From NCBI GenBank assembly GCA_027625915.1, contig JANTQA010000029.1, positions 3,844,001 to 3,908,000 on the forward strand: a stretch of DNA of 64,000 nucleotides, given 5' to 3'. The position numbers and the translations under genes are program-made. Below are positions 46,440-57,924 of this stretch, one piece after another. The notes under the pieces are model-generated. The model saw nothing but the letters and a program-made list of their open reading frames with translations. It made no database searches and had not been told where the DNA came from. This DNA comes from Anaeramoeba flamelloides. Its lineage: Eukaryota; Metamonada; Anaeramoebidae. Within the stretch, counting starts at the first letter, position 1; each line of letters opens with the position of its first letter.

Positions 46440-46830
46440 ACCCGAGTATAGAAAGATAACAAGAAGTATACCAAAATATTAACCTTGGTTTTATTTCATT
46501 AGTATTATATAACCTTATTAGTTACTCAGCAGCATATTTCTGTTCATTTCAATTTTGAAGGGAACCCCCATTGACGTTTTAGGTTAAATTTAAATAAGGA
46601 ACAAGGTTTCTATAGAATTTTAAAGTACTATTCCCAGTATAAAATCTAAAAATACCCATTTTTTGTGATTTTTTTTCAATCCCCTTTTTCAAAAAAAAAG
46701 CTATGAACAAAAGATTGCCGAAATGTAAAAACGGTTACTATTCAAACCTAACCAAATACTTGGTTCAAAACTATATCTTATAGATATTCCAAAAAAGTTA
46801 ATTTCAAAAAAATGTCAAAAAAATTTCTGT
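46440..46830 (+). repeat. Dispersed repeat, copy 1
   Basis: Shares CCGAGTATA, TCAATCCCCTTTT, AATTCAAACC-type and TTGGTTCAAAACTATA blocks in the same order with 60715-60920, where a TTAA MITE follows directly. There is no coding; class unknown. Confidence 0.6.
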
Positions 46831-49714
46831 GTTTTGCTTTTATAATGGGACTAGGGGTTTAAAAAAAAGTAATCGATTTTTTTGAAATTTTTTGTTTTTT
46901 TGATTGATAAAATTTCTTTATTTTTCTATAAATTTTTTGTGAAAAAATTTTTCTAATTTGATTCTTCAATTTTCAATTTTTTTTTTTTTTTTTTTTTTTT
47001 CAATAATAAAACTTTAAGAAATCAATAAGATATTTACGTATTGTTTATTCGAACATTATTTGGTCATTTTTTTTTGTGAATTCTTCTAGAAATAATTAAA
47101 AATATACCTTTTAATTCGAATCAAGGGTTTACTAAGTAAGAGTGGATTATTTAAAAAAACATCGTTCAAAAATTTCAATTTTCACGGGATACTATAGCTT
47201 TGAATTCTGCAGGGTTAATAGATATATATTTTTTTTAAAATTGAAATCAATAAAAATGAATTATAAAATTAGGATTTTTCATATTTCACGAATTTTTCAC
47301 AATTCAAAAGTGGATAGATAAACTTTTTGACTTATTATTATTAATATTTAATCAATGTTAAGATATTATATTTTCACAAGTTTTATTTTAATATTGTATC
47401 TATAATTCGAAGTGTTCTTTTTATTAATCCGGTTTCTTTTAATAATTATTGTTGGTTGGGGTAGTAGTGGTGTATATTGAAAAATACAAAAACATCTTCA
47501 TAAAATCAATTGAAAACATTTTTTTTTTAGAGATTCGTTAATTTGCTTTGGGTTAATTTAGAGTATATGAAATCATCATTTTTTTTAAGTTTTATTGTTT
47601 TTTGAAAGTTTTTTGAAATAATTGTTGTTTGTAGGTTTTTACTTAATGATTTTTTGAAATGATTGTCTTTTGTTATTATATTTTTAGATTTCGTTCAATA
47701 TTTTCAGTGTAGTGTTTGATATTTACATTTTCTCAGATATTTTTTCAAAATTTTTAAAAATGTACATTTTTCCTGTGAAAGGTTAAATAAGATTGTGTTC
47801 AATTTAAATTTTACCGTTGTTGGTCAAAAAAAAAAGTAAAAAAAATAAATTAAATAATCAATATAATACTATAAAAAAATAGACTTTAGTTGTTAAAATA
47901 AAAATACAAGTATTATAATTTCTAATGAAATTTATTTGTATCTAAAAAAAAAATAAACTATTTTTCAAAAATTTTAACCCGCTTTACAATGTTAGTGAAT
48001 TTTTTTTTGTGATTTTGTTCGAAATTCTTTTCAAAAAAATATATTCAATTGTAAGATTAAATTTTTTTTTTTTCTAATTTTATCAAATAATTTTTTTTTT
48101 TTTTTTTTTTTTTTTGTTTTTCATTTTTAGATCAAAATCATTCTTTTTTTTGTGAAATTTTTCTTTTTCTTATATTTTTTTTTGATAATTTTTTAAAATT
48201 TTTGTTTTTTCTTTTTTTTTTGTTTGATATTTGTTTTTAAAAAAAGGATCGGAAAAAAAGAAAAATATGTGAAGGGGGAAATATATATTTAAAAAATTAA
48301 AATCATATGATGTCGTTGTAAATAAATTTAATTATCAGAAAAAAATCTTATTTTTCAATATGTTTCAGTGGAATTTCAGTGAAAAAAATTTATAATACTC
48401 ATTTCAAAAATTATAACTCACTTTTTTTGAGTTTTTATTTTTATTTTGTTTTAATTTTTAAAATATCAAGTTTTTTATATATTTAGAATGGGATTAAAGT
48501 TGAAACATTAATCATATTTTTTATTAGTTCTTGAATATAAAAGGATTTATATTTTTTCACAATGTATTCTTTCAGGTGAGTCACAATTTTTGAAATAGTG
48601 TTTAGGTCAATAAAAACACGTATTTGAGTCTCGTGTGATATTGTTGAATTTAAATTCATTGGTATATAAAAAAAGAGTTTTTTTATGTTTTTTATTTGGC
48701 AATGAAATTAGTATTGTTATCACCACATTTATAAATGTGTTAAAATAATTCTAACAGAAAAGTTAAATCCGTATGATAAAATTAAAAGTGTTTTTCCTTT
48801 TTATATAAGACCGTGGATATTAATTGATTAAAGAAATTTGCAATTAATAATAAGTAAATGTGTTATTTAATTATTAAATTGTTAAGTATTAAAAAAGGAA
48901 TTCTGAAAATGAAGTATCAAATGTAAAATTTTAATAAAAAATAGAGACTATATTTGCGAAAATTCTTTTCATCAAAACAAAGAAAAATTTCAAAACAATT
49001 AAGAAAAAATTACCAAAAATTTTAAACTTGTTGAAATTTATCTTTAAAAAATCATATGGTGTGTTTTGCTTTCAAAATTGTTTTAAATTTTGTTTATTTA
49101 TGTTTATGATTAAACTCTACAGTTGTAAAGAAGAAAAAAAAATATATTGTATTTTGATAGATGTATTTTGGGATTTGGTTTCAGGTTTTTTTTTTTTTTT
49201 TGATCATTGGTTTCTATTCTTTAATATTTTTTAAAAACAGATCTTGCATTTGAAACTAATCTATAATTCAAAGAAAAATTTAAAAATTTAATTTTAAACT
49301 ATGAAGCTTTTGTATTCTTGATTCAGTCTTTAAATATGTCGTGAAATATAGATTTTCTTAAGTGGGATCAAAATTATTGACTTTTGTATAAAAAAAAAAA
49401 CAAGGGCCATTAATAATGTTTATAATCCCTCTACAAAAAAAAAATTATATTACGTGTATTTTTTTATTCTTTTAAGTCTTAAATGATCAACTTTGGACAT
49501 GAGGTTAATTTTAAAAGTGGTTAAAAGGGGGAATTTTTCAAAATTTTTAATTATTTTTTTATGAAATCCAAATTGGGGTGCATGAAACTAATCATATAAT
49601 AGTTAAGTTGTAAAAAATGTGAATTGCAAACAGTTGATTGGAGTTTTTATAAGTTTGGTTTTATTGGGGGGGTTAAAAAATAATTATTTTTCTTTATCTT
49701 GGTAATAGAGTATA

Positions 49715-49911
49715 CCGTCAGTTCCACTTTTAAGGCACAAACTTTCAACAAAATTTTAAGGCACAAAAAAATCTCAAATTAAGGAACAAAATTTGGAATT
49801 TTTTTTTTTACAATTTATTTAACAGAAATCTGAATTTTGTGCCTTAATTTGGGATTTTTTTTATACCTTAAATTTCTTTGAAAGTTTGTGCCTTAAAAGT
49901 GGAACTGACTA
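49715..49911. mobile_element. Hairpin MITE (CAGTCAGTT family), copy 3, best preserved
   Basis: Ends CGTCAGTTCCACTTTTAAGG and CCTTAAAAGTGGAACTGACT, each next to TA. Nearly the whole 197 bp folds back on itself. TA flanks and a CAGT-type start recall Tc1/mariner MITEs (inference). No coding. Confidence 0.87.
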
Positions 49912-50827
49912 TAGTTGTTTCAATAACTAGTATTGATGTTTTTGTTAGTTTTTTTTTTAAAAAAAAATATTTTATTTTTTTCTTCAACTGTGGTTTTATA
50001 TTATTAATTAGTTGTTTTGGAAAAAATATAGTTCAGAGTAACTATACTTTCAAATCAAACACTGTTTTCAATAGATCATATTATCAAAGTTTTTTTTCTA
50101 CAACCTTCAAGACGAATCTCCGCATAAAAAAGATCTAATTCACAAAAATTTAAACAGTCCCAATATCCACAACAACTGAATCTTTCAATTTAAATAAATA
50201 CAAAAAAAAATAATAATATTGATAAAAAGACTTTCTTAAAAACTTTTTTACATGTATCTCCAGATGAAAAAAATGATATATTAATTTTTGAAAGTCTTTT
50301 GAAATTAAAATGAAAAAAAAAATTCATTTCAATTTTCTTTTTTTATTTAGTCAATCGCCTTCAAATCTTATCTTTTAATTAAATTTTTTTATTATATTTC
50401 ATTGTTTTTTTGTTTTTTTTTTTTGGATCTTATTGAAAGAGATAAGAATACTCGGAGGGGTAATATTAAATATTGAATCAAAAAGTTAATTTTTAGATAG
50501 TTTTTCTAATTAAAAAACTACAAAAGTATGCCCATGGAACAAATTAGTTAAAAATGAATTCTTTTTCAACAATTCACATAATGGGGGGTTATATCTCTTA
50601 AAAGATCAATTTTTATTGATTATATCAAGATCTTTCAATTTTTCATTCAATTAAAAGAAAAAATATTTTGTAGAAAACTTTGACAAAAATTTCTTTGATT
50701 ACTTCTAGAATGGAAATATTATTGACAAGAACTACTTCACTGTTAAAAATAAAGATACCTTTACTCACATGAATTGATAACAACAATTAAAAACCAAAAA
50801 CAATTACTAAAATTTTCTTAATTACAG

Positions 50828-51341
50828 TTAAGAACTACGTTACCAACCTTGAGGAGATTGACTAATTGTGTTCTTTCACTTTCAATTCTCAAAAAAATTT
50901 TCACTCATAAGAAATTGGACAAAAAAAAATACATTTTTGTCATCTTTATCTTTTCACTCACACTTTTTTCTTTCTTTTACAATGAAAAGGAAAATTGCAA
51001 ATAACAAAAAAAATAATTGCAAAAAATGACTTTTAGGGATTTTCAAGTTCATTTCAATTTTCGAACATTTCAAACTTGTAAAAGTAAATGTAAAAAATAT
51101 GTAGAACAGCTCAAGAAAATAGTAATGTTCAGAAAGTTGAAATGGAAATTACAAAAGATTACAATCAAAATTTTGGAATGATCTCATAAGGCAAAAATTG
51201 TAAAAATTGTTGAAATTGTTAAAATTTCACCTTTTTTCTAAAAGAAATTCTCCTTGGACAAATATTACTTGGGTAACATAACTTTTCAAGGGTGATTTTC
51301 TGCATTATTTCCCGGTTCTAACCTAAAAATGTAGTCCTTAA
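50828..51341. mobile_element. TTAA-flanked element, 514 bp, copy 2
   Basis: Second copy of the 14802-15317 element in the same orientation. It begins TTAAGAACTACGTTACCAAC and ends ATGTAGTCCTTAA. The frame at 51286-51501 overlaps its right end and is not a gene. Confidence 0.82.
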
Positions 51342-52174
51342 GAACACACCATTTCGATAACAACAGTTTCAAGTCCAAAAAAAAATTTTTATTGAAGTCA
51401 ACACGGGTTATTGAAAAAACTGTAAAAAGTAAATAAATATTACAATTGAAAACAGAAAAATCAAATTTTTTTAAATACCTTTCAATGGATTTGTCTTGCA
51501 CTCACAAATTCGGATTTCGGAAAAAAAAATAATAAATTTCGAAAAATTCACCTTTTTAACCACTTTTTAAATTCATAACAAGTCCAAGATCGATTATCTA
51601 AGATTCTAATTAAGAAATAGACACACTCAACACACCATAGTCTTTTTTAAAATTTCATAGATTGTAAACCTTAATTCTTGTTATAAACCTGAAGAACTGT
51701 TTTACAGTTAGAATTTTTAGAAATATTTGATCTTTGGAGGAGAAGTATGGTCTCAATTCAATATCAACACACTTTAATTTTTGTCTTCTCCGCCTCCAGT
51801 GTTCATATTTTTAATGATAAAAGTTAATTCTTCAAAAGTTGTACTGTTGTTTTATTTCTTGCATCAAATCCAAAAGGCTTTTTGAGAAATTAGAAAACTG
51901 TTTTTGGAGAAACTTATTCAGGAAAATTTGATATTACTTCTCATTGTTTCTCCAAAAGAAGTTTAAACACGTTTGAATAGTGTTTCTCAGGTTGTTAAGT
52001 TTATTTTTTTAGATTCGTTTATAACACCTATTACATCTTTGCTTACTCTTTTTTTTTTTTTAAGAAAAAGAAAATAAAAAGGGTTTTTTAAAGAAATTTT
52101 TTTCCCCTTTCAATTGTTAAGGAATTCAAATTCTCACGCTTACCGAAGGTATACAAATCACAGGGTGTGCCAAA

Positions 52175-52327
52175 ATGAAAAAGTTTTATTGTCTAAAGTC
52201 AGCTAGTTGTTTTTTGTATTTGGTTGAAATCCAAAGAAAAAACCTTTTAATTTTCCTGAAAGGAGTAGGTTGGAATTCTGTTGAGGTTTTTTCAAAAAAG
52301 AATCAAAAATTGGTCTTTGCTCTTTAG
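52175..52327 (+). other. Possible 50-codon short ORF upstream of bZIP gene
   Basis: ATG-started frame (MKKFYCLKSASCFLYLVEIQ and on) in a patch of balanced composition; the frame is open a further ~15 codons upstream. It ends about 600 bp before the bZIP start, so it could be an upstream ORF in a long leader, a small gene or chance. I see no homology. Confidence 0.2.
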
Positions 52328-52617
52328 TTTGCTCAGTTCCCACACAACCTAAAATTAAAAGTCTTTTTATTGAAATCCAAAAAAGGAAAAAAAAGTTCTT
52401 TCACACTTTAGGCAAACCATTTCGAGAATAATCGATATTTTTGGGGGTTTTGTCGAAAACTTTTACAAGAAACAAACCTAAAATTTTGTTTACAAAATAA
52501 TTTTCTTAACAAGAACATTTGGAAATCACAAGAAATAAATTCAGTGTGGAATGTTTGAAAGGGGTTCTTTTCTGGATGATTCCTTCCGGTTAAAAATAAA
52601 TTAAAATAGTACCAAAA

Positions 52618-52625
52618 TTACGTCA
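52618..52625. promoter_or_regulatory. Candidate ATF/CRE-type site TTACGTCA
   Basis: TTACGTCA is the reverse complement of TGACGTAA, a classical ATF/CREB-class bZIP site, about 300 bp upstream of the bZIP start. A GC-bearing 8-mer like this is uncommon in such AT-rich DNA. Function is inferred from position only. Confidence 0.35.
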
Positions 52626-52788
52626 GTAAATAAAAAAAAAATATGAGGTAGTATTGAGAAAAGAATTCCATAAATCAAGGTTTTTCAATCCAAATGCCAC
52701 TTTTATAATTCATTCTAACAATAAATTAAATACAATCATAAAAAAAAAATCTTCATAAATCAACCAAAAAAACAAAACTCAAAGAGTC

Positions 52789-52795
52789 GACGTAA
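52789..52795. promoter_or_regulatory. Candidate CRE-like half site GACGTAA
   Basis: GACGTAA lies within GTCGACGTAATAA, about 135 bp before the chosen bZIP ATG. It repeats seven bases of the complement of the site at 52618, so the two together suggest bZIP control of this promoter, perhaps autoregulation (inference). Confidence 0.3.
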
Positions 52796-52927
52796 TAAAC
52801 AATTTTGTACCCAAAACCCAAATAAAAAAATTAATTAATGAGAAAAAAGATCTTAAAAACAAAATTCCCATCAAAAGGAACATTTTTTTTTTTGTGTGTA
52901 TTTATTTTTTTTACTCAAATTTTTTTT

Positions 52928-54067
52928 ATGAATTTAAATTTCGCTTATGAAGATTTCAATGAACTAGATTCTTTTCCTCTCTTCAATGACAGTGATATTT
53001 TTATGGACGAAACCGATAAAGAAGCACCCAATCTATACAATGCGTTAGGGGTTGTTTCGGAGTCATACAACGAAGATCTCATTGCTAATAACAATGAATT
53101 CGAAGACAATTTGAAGGATCAAGCTTTACTTATGGAAGCTAGTCTTGAAGAATGCTCTTTCAGTCCAGTATCAAATGACCTTGACTTTTTCTTGACAAGT
53201 GTCGATCTTTTGCAAGGTGTCTCTTCTTTTAGTGTTGCAAAGCACGAAGGAAGCGATGATCTTGGAAAGTCAATTGTAAATTTAAACTCAAAATCTGCAA
53301 CGGATAATAAAAAAAATGTAAAAAAAATGACCACACACAAATCTGAAAAACAAAAAAAGCAAATCGCCATGGGAAAAGAATTGAATTCTCTTTCCGACAG
53401 CAACACAACCATTTCTGAGCCACAGTTCAAAGAACCCAAATCGCACAAGGCCTCAAATACAGGAAGAGTGACAACGAGATCGAACAACAAGAAGGCTACA
53501 CGTTTACGTACAACCACGCGTTCCACACGATCTCGAAGTGCGAAGTGCAATCGAAAGAAGCGCATCCAAAGCACTACTGCGACAAACGATCCAAAGGGCA
53601 CCTGTGTTCCAACGCTCTCCGAAAAAAAAAAAAGTAATCGACCCTCCGACATTTCGATGGCTTTCGATTTGAGCTCCGATTTCTCGCAACAAATCCTTAG
53701 TATGGAAGACCTTGATTGGGTTCTTGAGGAAGCAAAAAAATTTCTTAAAAGGCATTCGGCAATCCCTGAGTCTGTTATGAAGGAAGACGAAAAAGTTTTG
53801 CTCCGTAAAATGAGCAAAAGCGAACTTGAGAATTTGTCCAATGAACAGAAATTGCAACGCAAGCGTGCTCGCGACCGCGTCTGTGCTCGAAACTCAAGAA
53901 ATAAGAAAAAGAAGTACACCGACTTTCTTGAGAAACAAGCAAACATCATCAAAACCGAAAACGGCAAAGTCGAAAAGCAACTTGAAGGCCTTTTAGACGA
54001 AAACCAAAGACTCAAAAACGAAATCAGCCAACTCCAAAGCCGATGTGCAGTAGGCAACAAAAATTGA
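52928..54067 (+). CDS. bZIP transcription factor with atypical basic region
   Basis: An intronless gene giving 379 residues from the ATG at 52928. An in-frame ATG at 52838 would add 30 residues, mostly Phe from poly-T runs; I treat that part as leader, though it could be a hydrophobic anchor. The N-terminal third is acidic (activation-domain-like), the middle is Lys/Arg/Thr/Ser-rich, and the C-terminus is a bZIP: basic region KLQRKRARDRVCARNSRNKK (about 308-327) followed by a leucine zipper with heptad residues L-I-V-L-L-L from 334 to 369. bZIP factors bind DNA as dimers in the nucleus. Odd: the near-invariant Asn of the basic region is Asp (position 316, codon GAC) and the next Ala-Ala is Cys-Ala; both the zipper and the Ser-Arg remain. 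GC rises through the second half of the gene. Two CRE-like sites lie upstream. Confidence 0.88.
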   Translation: MNLNFAYEDFNELDSFPLFNDSDIFMDETDKEAPNLYNALGVVSESYNEDLIANNNEFEDNLKDQALLMEASLEECSFSPVSNDLDFFLTSVDLLQGVSSFSVAKHEGSDDLGKSIVNLNSKSATDNKKNVKKMTTHKSEKQKKQIAMGKELNSLSDSNTTISEPQFKEPKSHKASNTGRVTTRSNNKKATRLRTTTRSTRSRSAKCNRKKRIQSTTATNDPKGTCVPTLSEKKKSNRPSDISMAFDLSSDFSQQILSMEDLDWVLEEAKKFLKRHSAIPESVMKEDEKVLLRKMSKSELENLSNEQKLQRKRARDRVCARNSRNKKKKYTDFLEKQANIIKTENGKVEKQLEGLLDENQRLKNEISQLQSRCAVGNKN

Positions 54068-54189
54068 AATCTTTCTGAAACGATCAAAATTACTCTTAGA
54101 AATAAATCAATTCTTGTCATGTAAAATTATCTCTCTGACAAATTGTTTAATTACCCAACATATTATTCAACTTTCAGTTACCTTTATTT

Positions 54190-54232
<43 letters not shown>

Positions 54233-54716
54233 AAAATATTAATAATGATTAATTATTTTTGTTAATATCTAATTTTAAAACAACCAATTAATTTCGATAT
54301 TAATTTTTCGGAAATTTTTTTTTTTTTTGTTAATATTTAATTAACAAAAAAAAAAAAAAAAAAACTAACTACAAGTCAACCTTAAGAATGACTTCTTTCT
54401 TATTAACTTAACTTGTGATCTAACTCGGGGCAGTTCTATTTCTGCTTTTTATGATTCCAAACAATATTTGGTATTCATTTTCGAAACTTTTGTTATTATA
54501 TATAAATATTAATATTGAAAAATGTTCCTTAATATTTATTTGTGCATATCTTTTAAAAACGTACATTTTTCGCAATTCCTAAAATTAAATGTTTTAATTT
54601 TTACGATTTTTTTTAACCAACTTTAACTTTAACTACTTCTATAAATAAAATTTTTTTCTCATTTCCTATTAAATTTTGATTGATTTTTTTTTGATTTTTT
54701 TTATTTTTTTAACATA

Positions 54717-55090
54717 CACAAGACACAAAATGGATTTTGTAAAAAATAGAGTATTTACAATTTTAGAGATAAATAAAGAGTTTCCTGTATTTATCCAAAT
54801 ATTGGTAATGGTAAACCAAACCCTCAGTTTTGATTTTTGTGCTCAAAGAACTTTTCTCTATATAATCGTTTGGTAAATACCAATACTTTATTTGAAAAAA
54901 GTTTTTTTTTTCTATTTAAAAGATTGTTGTTTGACAAACGATTTTTTGATTAAAACTGTTCTCAGACGATTAAAATAATTATCTGTTATATTTACTATTA
55001 TCAAAATTTGGATAAATAAAGGGAACCCTTTATTATATCTCTAAAATTGTAAAAACTCTATTTTTTACAACATTCATATTTAAACTTGTG
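54717..55090. mobile_element. CACAAGT-ended MITE, 374 bp, copy 2
   Basis: It starts CACAAGACACAAAATGG and ends AACTTGTG, with inverted arms containing GTAAAAAATAGAG and ACAATTTTAGAGATAAATAA. Exactly the same length as the copy at 59439, whose interior runs in the opposite orientation (TTTGGTAAATACCAATACTT here). No coding. Confidence 0.88.
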
Positions 55091-55110
55091 AATTATGTTC
55101 AAAATTAATC

Positions 55111-56047
55111 TTAAGGGACTAGTCTCTATTAATTTTTTTTTTGACCAATAACTAAATAAGGAATCCTTATATTGAAATATGTTTAGAATTGAAAATGAAC
55201 GGGTTTTTTCAATGTTAGAACTTTTAGTTCTTGTTTTTTTAAAATTTTGCAATTCTAGTCAAAAAAGGTAACTTTTAAAAAAATAGTTTTGAAAAAATAT
55301 CTTGAACAGATAAGAATTTTTTAATTAAGTTTGGAAAAATTATTATCTCAAAATAAATATTTATTCTCATTTTGAAAAACGAAAAAATAAATGAAAACTA
55401 GTGAATATTTTCTCTTTCACTTCTGTTCGTCCAACTTGACTCGATAAAGAACTCAATTTGTTTTTTCAATAATTACTTTTTAAAAAATAGTTCTTATTCT
55501 TTTCTTTTATTTTTTTTGACTCTAACAAAAATTTTTAGAATGATAATTTGGTAATACTTAAAAAAACTTCAAATTTAACAAAAAAAAAAGGGTGTAAACT
55601 CAAAAAGTGGTTTCAAGAAAAAAAAGAATGGTACAAGAAAAGAAAGAAAATCTTTTATTTTGAGTAAAGCATATATTCCATATTTTTTTCGAATCAAACT
55701 GTTTTTTCATGTAAATCCAGAAAAACCTCTTCAGGTTTATTTTTCAAAATATTTTTTATCGGTCTTCCACAAACATAACAAGGTTTTGCTTTCTTGCTCA
55801 TATTTTTTTTTATTTTTTATATTTTTGTGAAAAGTTGAAAAAAAGCAACTTTCAAAAAAGTGAAAAAAAGGAAAAATTTTTTATTTCTATAAAAACAATA
55901 AATAAATTTAATGAATTTCATTTATCCGGATTTAATTACTATATAAAGAAGTTTTTCAGATTGATTTCAAATCTAAGTAATTGGCAAAAAAAATTCTAAA
56001 TCTCTATTAAATCTACCTAAAAAAAATTAATAGAGACTATTCCCTTA
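55111..56047. mobile_element. TTAA-flanked MITE split by an insertion
   Basis: The left half (55111 to about 55215) and the right half (about 55945-56047) together match the intact 183-bp copy at 2320-2502. The roughly 730 bp between them is unrelated DNA without clear ends, so the insert's family is unknown. The outer ends keep TTAAGGGACTAGTCTC and GAGACTATTCCCTTAA. Confidence 0.75.
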
Positions 56048-56072
56048 ATTTGATAAAATAGAAACAATTTTG

Positions 56073-56249
56073 TTAAGAGACTAGTCTTTATTATTTTTTT
56101 TTAATCTTTTCTAAATAAGGATTTAATATCTAGTAATGGATTTAATATTGAAAATAAACAGGGTTTTCAAAAAATAAGTAATTGGCAAAAAATTTTCTCA
56201 ATCTCTATTGAATTTAGGTAAAAAAATTTCATAAAGATTTGTCCCTTAA
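56073..56249. mobile_element. TTAA-flanked MITE, 177 bp
   Basis: Starts TTAAGAGACTAGTCTTTATT and ends AAAGATTTGTCCCTTAA; same internal words (AAATAAACAGG, AGTAATTGGCAAAAAATTTT) as the copy at 2320. It is 26 bp from the previous copy, in the same orientation. Confidence 0.85.
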
Positions 56250-57924
56250 ATTTTCCTTTTTGACAACTCTATTTATAAAAGTTTTGTTTCAAAGAATATC
56301 TCAAAACCAACTTTTTTACAATATAATATTACACCTAAAGCTAGAAAATTCAAGGATCCAAAGTTGTTGAAAAAATTGAAGAATCAAGAATTGAAGTAAT
56401 TACAATACAATACATTATTCGTATTTATCAGCGCATTATTTGTAAAGAGAATTTGTTTTTGGTTTATTGTTTTGATCAACAATTGTTATTGGAACTATTT
56501 TATCAGTAAATTTGGTACTTCTCTTCTTCTGTCTTGACTGATATTTGAAATTAAGTCTAAAAATTTTTTACTTATTTTCCTTTATTTCATTTTCTCAAAT
56601 ATTATTGTGATTAAGAATTATTTTTTCATCCAACACCTTATATCAAAAATTTAAAAGCAATTAAATAGAAACCACAAATTTCAATCAACTATTTGTTTCA
56701 AAATAAATGTTACCACATTTTCATTCGGCTTTCGTAAAAAAGATTTTTATGCATCTTGCAAGTTTTCAAATTTTTAATTATGAAAAACAAGTATAAGTTA
56801 TTAATTTTCTCTTTTAGAAATGGTCACTTTGAAAATTTGTTTTAATTCTTGATGTTTGTTTTTTCGGAAAGCTGAATGAAAATTTTGATCTTTGTATTTT
56901 GTTTTAAACATTTTTTCTTTGATAATTAAATTTGTTATCAAAAAGAATTGGAAACTGTATTGGCAATTATTTCACCATTTATTATTCAAGCACTGGTTTT
57001 TGGATTTGTAATGGACAATATTTTCACTTGATTTTCCATATTTTTCTTGTGCAAATTGAGTTCAAAGAAGTAGGTTGTCATTTAAAAATTTTATTTTTTA
57101 CAAGGAAATTGAAAATGAAGAGAAAATTATTCACTTTTCGAATTCAAATACAAATAAGACTAAGAAATTTTTGAAACATCTAAAATCAATAATAATTGTG
57201 AAAAATAAACAATATAGTTTATTCCCTTCTGAAAAAAACAACAATTAAAAGATTTTGAAATAAGAATAAATTGAAAAATTAAATCGAAAAATTATTGGAT
57301 TATTTTTAATAAACTTTTTATATTTTCTCTGAAAAATAAAAATTTGAACAATTCACAAAAGAAAGAATATATTAAAATAACAGATCGAAAACAGAACATT
57401 CGAATACCTTATGACATTCGTGAGAATGTATCTTGAAAATAACGATTAATTTTAAATTTTTCAAATGGACGTTAATTATGAATTTTAGACAAACAAAAGA
57501 AATTCAAACTGAAAAACGAAACAGTTTTATTCTTAGATCATGTTGACTAACAACATTTTTGGTGAATTTAAAGTAACTCACTTTGAATATCAAATTGAGA
57601 ATTTTCAATTTAATAAAGAATTTCTCTAACTTGCCCAGTTTAAACACCACACTTTACCAAATTCTTGAATTTAACCCTTAACGATTGATTTTAAAATCTT
57701 TATTTGTCAATAATCGGTTATTATCTTTTTTGAAAAGAGAATTAGAGTTAATCTTTTTACCGAAGAGGAAAATCGTTAAAGCTCTTTGAAGTGTTTCATC
57801 TCTTACCATTTCAAGATTCTTTAGATTAATTTTTCAAAAGATAAAATCATTTATTTATTATCAACTTTTGAAAAATTTTCAAATTTCAACAAATATTTTT
57901 ATTTATTAAATTTACAACACAAAA

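Larger units (their letters stand above)
45518..52174. other. Long gene-poor, repeat-rich region
   Basis: No gene is supported. Contents: a repeat at 46440-46830 resembling 60715-60920; poly-T runs near 46980 and 48090; a sequence at 46860-47040 resembling parts of 17160-17400 and 20770-20960; a hairpin MITE (49715-49911) and a 514-bp TTAA element (50828-51341). Confidence 0.45.
54068..57924. other. Transposon cluster and dTMP kinase upstream region
   Basis: No gene is supported. It begins with the bZIP 3' flank, including a run of about 37 A at 54194-54230. A cluster of three MITEs follows (54717-56249). The stretch 56250-57924 is AT-rich; its frames lack recognisable domains. The last few hundred bases are the dTMP kinase promoter region, with no clear motif. 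Confidence 0.5.

Noticed and set aside
52838-52927. N-terminal hydrophobic extension of the bZIP protein as a membrane anchor
   Set aside because: Encoded by poly-T runs typical of leader sequence; a downstream ATG gives a normal bZIP layout. Left open until the transcript start is known.
53119-54120. Minus-strand 333-codon ORF over the bZIP gene
   Set aside because: Antisense shadow of the GC-richer bZIP coding region; composition and lack of domains argue against it.
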